This document shows positions 4,855 to 6,450 of a stretch of DNA of 6,450 nucleotides, in pieces. The translations under genes and the position numbers were made by a program. The DNA lies in NCBI GenBank assembly GCA_021845155.1, contig JAKBSB010000076.1, positions 1-6,450 on the forward strand, written 5' to 3'. This DNA is from Thermoplasmata archaeon (GTDB lineage Archaea > Thermoplasmatota > Thermoplasmata > Thermoplasmatales > Thermoplasmataceae). How positions within the stretch are numbered: the first letter of the stretch is position 1; every line of letters begins with the position of its first letter. Under the pieces are notes generated by a model. That model made no database searches, had not been told where the DNA came from, and saw only the letters and a program-made list of their open reading frames with translations.

Positions 4855-6150
4855 TCAGAATTCCTGATACTTCTTGGCATTCCGTATAAGATCATCCAGA
4901 TCTTTTTCACTCTGGGAGCTCTCTTGCAGGTCTCGCAGTGTTACAGTTCCTCTCTCCTTTTCCCTCTCACCGATTATCAATACATACCTGTAGCCCTGCG
5001 ATTCTGCCGACCTTATCTGCTGTGAAAGACCTCTGGAAGACAGTTCATCAATGCATACGATGCCATTTTCCCTCAGTTTCCTGGCAACTTCGGTTGAATA
5101 TTTCCCTGTATTACCCATTGAACAGATGGCATAGGAAGATTCCTTTCTGTTGTCTGCCCATACCTGTTCTCTCTTCATTAGAAGCTCCAGAACAACATCA
5201 CCCATTCCGAAACCCACAGCAGGTATATCCTGGTTGGACATCAGCCTGGCAAGGTTATCATATCTCCCGCCACCGAGTATAGACCTGAACTGACCCATAG
5301 AATCAAAAGCTTCAAAAACGATTCCCGTGTAGTAGGATATTCCCCTTATTACCGAGAAATCTACCACAATTCTGGCACTTCCATAGGATCTGACGATTTC
5401 ACATGTTTTTGAGAGTCTTTCTATTCTATCGTTAAGAACTCCTGATTTTCCATTTATTTCTGAGATCTTTGATTTAAGATCCTGGATTTCAAATGGAGAG
5501 TCCACTATTTTAAGTAGAATATCCGCACCCTTTCCTGATACCCCGTTTTCTTTGAGCAGGGTCAGAAACTCTTCTCGTGATGTTTTACGGAAACGGTCAA
5601 TAATTGTAAAAACACGTTCTGTGTTCTCTATTTCCAGAATTTTCAGGATTCCATCCATCATCACCCTATCATTAATATGAATCTCAAAAGCGGATTTTAA
5701 TCCCAGGTTAGAGAGTATACTTCCAGCAAGATTTATTATCTCTGCATCGGCCTCTGGAGTATCCACGCCAAATATGTCTGCGTTAAACTGGAAATGCTCC
5801 CTGAGCCTTCCTGATTGTGGCTCCTCGTATCTCCAAATCTTCGGGAGGGAATACCACCTCACTGGTCTTGGTATATCTTTGCGAGCAGTGAGAAGCCTTA
5901 CAGTAGAAGGTGTTGCTTCAGGAAGCATTGTTACCTCCCTTCCTCCTCTGTCTGTAAACGAAAATGTCTGGCTGAGCAGTTCATCGCCGGATTTTATGCG
6001 ATATAGATCCAGATACTCCAGGCTTGGATAATCTATTTTGCCAAATCCGAAGAGTTCTGCTGTTGTTTCTGCTTTTGAAAACATTTTTTTCCGTGGTTCC
6101 ATATCTTCGGGATACTGATCCCTGAACCCCTTTATGCGATCCACTTTCAT
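4855..6150 (-). CDS. hisS: Histidyl-tRNA synthetase (EC 6.1.1.21)
   Basis: HisRS charges tRNA-His with histidine using ATP. The 431-residue protein is full length for a class II HisRS. It begins KGFRDQYPEDM (7-17), the usual N-terminal and motif 1 region. It then has LPEATPSTVRL (76-86) and motif 2, KIWRYEEPQSGRLREHFQFN (104-123). A helical insertion domain occupies about 160-250. The histidine-specific signature RGISYYTGIVFE is at 269-280 and motif 3, from GGGRYDNL to AVGFGMG, at 293-317. The anticodon-binding domain begins near 338 and includes ELSSRGLSQQIRSAESQG. The common bacterial Asp in RGLDYYTG is Ser272 here; I believe archaeal enzymes vary at this position, so I do not read it as a defect. 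The ATG at 6150 matches the family start, and a TATA-like sequence 25 bp upstream suggests a leaderless message. Confidence 0.97.
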   Translation of the reverse strand: MKVDRIKGFRDQYPEDMEPRKKMFSKAETTAELFGFGKIDYPSLEYLDLYRIKSGDELLSQTFSFTDRGGREVTMLPEATPSTVRLLTARKDIPRPVRWYSLPKIWRYEEPQSGRLREHFQFNADIFGVDTPEADAEIINLAGSILSNLGLKSAFEIHINDRVMMDGILKILEIENTERVFTIIDRFRKTSREEFLTLLKENGVSGKGADILLKIVDSPFEIQDLKSKISEINGKSGVLNDRIERLSKTCEIVRSYGSARIVVDFSVIRGISYYTGIVFEAFDSMGQFRSILGGGRYDNLARLMSNQDIPAVGFGMGDVVLELLMKREQVWADNRKESSYAICSMGNTGKYSTEVARKLRENGIVCIDELSSRGLSQQIRSAESQGYRYVLIIGEREKERGTVTLRDLQESSQSEKDLDDLIRNAKKYQEF

Positions 6151-6170
6151 TGGACTTATATGGCTATTTA

Positions 6171-6177
6171 GTATATT
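6171..6177 (-). promoter_or_regulatory. Proximal TATA-like box of hisS
   Basis: AATATAC on the minus strand is centred about 24-25 bp before the hisS ATG at 6150. This places transcription start at the ATG, making a leaderless mRNA. It is a weaker match than the distal TTTATAC at 6229-6238. Confidence 0.45.
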
Positions 6178-6228
6178 GAACTTGAGATTACAGATTCATG
6201 TATAGAGAAGATCCTCCTTCGGGAAGGG

Positions 6229-6238
6229 TATAAATTTC
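6229..6238 (-). promoter_or_regulatory. Possible distal promoter of hisS (or a plus-strand TATA box)
   Basis: The minus strand reads GAAATTTATA, a good BRE-plus-TATA match, which would start transcription near 6206 and give hisS a leader of about 56 bases. The plus strand reads GTATAAAT over 6228-6235, so the box could also point right. A CCTTC-GG-GAAGG palindrome (6216-6227) abuts it. Direction cannot be decided from the sequence. Confidence 0.35.
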
Positions 6239-6328
6239 AAAATTCATCTGTTGTGGCAAAGCATTGGATTTATGGTGCATTATCTCTACACATGGAAGTG
6301 ATATAGAAAGATTCACGAATGTGTAATT

Positions 6329-6379
6329 CACCGGGTATACCTTTGAAAAATTCCACACACAGCATTTTGAAACCCGGTG
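6329..6379. repeat. 8-bp GC-rich inverted repeat with a long loop
   Basis: CACCGGGT (6329-6336) and ACCCGGTG (6372-6379) are exact reverse complements with a 35-base spacer. An overlapping, competing hairpin pairs TTTGAAA (6366-6372) with TTTCAAA (6381-6387). The structure lies in the 273-bp non-coding stretch between hisS and the start at 6424. It might be an operator pair or part of an untranslated RNA. No tRNA-like arm or T-loop motif is visible. Confidence 0.35.
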
Positions 6380-6383
6380 CTTT

Positions 6384-6394
6384 CAAATATAAAA
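6384..6394 (+). promoter_or_regulatory. TATA box of the right-edge plus-strand gene
   Basis: CAAATATAAAA contains a good TATA core centred about 34 bp before the ATG at 6424, the same distance seen for the aminotransferase and RAM genes. It lies within an imperfect palindrome, CAAAT-ATAAA-ATTTG (6384-6398). Transcription would start near 6416, inside a GCAG-TT-CTGC palindrome (6414-6423). Confidence 0.45.
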
Positions 6395-6423
6395 TTTGTT
6401 TGATTCAGAAGTTGCAGTTCTGC

Positions 6424-6450
6424 ATGAAAATTTTCGCAAAAAAAGGATTG
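6424..6450 (+). CDS. Probable start of a plus-strand gene, cut by the window edge
   Basis: An ATG at 6424 begins nine open codons (MKIFAKKGL) that run off the window. Support is indirect: a TATA box lies 34 bp upstream, and the non-coding gap ends here. Too little protein is visible to name a family. If real, the gene is divergent from hisS. Confidence 0.35.

Noticed and set aside
4938..5282. Plus-strand open frame of 114 codons opposite hisS
   Set aside because: It is antisense to the conserved HisRS anticodon-binding and motif 3 regions and has a low-complexity, His/Ser/Leu-rich shadow composition.
6253..6306. Possible leaderless 17-residue peptide starting at GTG on the plus strand, with two His codons
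   Set aside because: It lies about 22 bp after a TATA-like box and tempted a histidine leader-peptide reading, but it points away from hisS, is very short, and leader-peptide attenuation is not established in these archaea.
6180..6423. tRNA gene near hisS
   Set aside because: No T-loop consensus (GGTTCGAnnCC-like), acceptor stem or anticodon arm was found on either strand.

Overview
The window looks like chromosomal DNA from a moderately AT-rich archaeon, most likely a member of the Thermoplasmata (Thermoplasma/Ferroplasma/Cuniculiplasma-like). The case rests on gene content and signals together: a fused-repeat tRNA-splicing endonuclease, a stand-alone synthetase subunit of GMP synthase, an archaeal-type short ribosomal protein S2, archaeal HisRS, a one-domain Lrp/AsnC-type RAM protein, heavy use of AGA/AGG/ATA codons, and TATA boxes 25-36 bp before start codons with little or no leader. 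The order is inferred by reading; no database search was possible.

Layout. From the left edge to 796 (minus strand) lies the N-terminal part of a fold-type I PLP aminotransferase; its C-terminus is cut off by the window. A 138-bp divergent intergenic region with two adjacent small palindromes separates it from a plus-strand pair: an atypical Ras-like small GTPase (935-1456) and, one base after its stop, the tRNA-intron endonuclease endA (1458-2399). endA converges on rpsB (minus, 2440-3042) with a GC-rich hairpin over the endA stop. Everything from rpsB to hisS is on the minus strand: rpsB, guaAB (3125-4063), a 185-bp gap with a T-tract terminator and a 10-bp inverted repeat, a three-helix membrane protein (4255-4566), a RAM-domain protein (4577-4810) and hisS (4855-6150). 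The last 300 bp are mostly non-coding and contain several short palindromes, a long-loop stem and the probable start of a plus-strand gene at 6424.

How the genes relate. Most are information-processing housekeeping genes (tRNA splicing, histidyl-tRNA charging, ribosomal protein S2) with a nucleotide-synthesis gene (GMP from XMP). Most units carry their own TATA box, so this is largely a string of one- or two-gene transcripts. Two pairs appear translationally or transcriptionally coupled: GTPase-endA, and RAM protein-membrane protein.

No mobile element, CRISPR array, rRNA or tRNA gene was seen. The most unusual items are the GTPase with intact G1 and G4 but no DxxG (G3) motif, coupled to endA, and the RAM-domain/membrane-protein pair. 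Neither amounts to a demonstrated new system.
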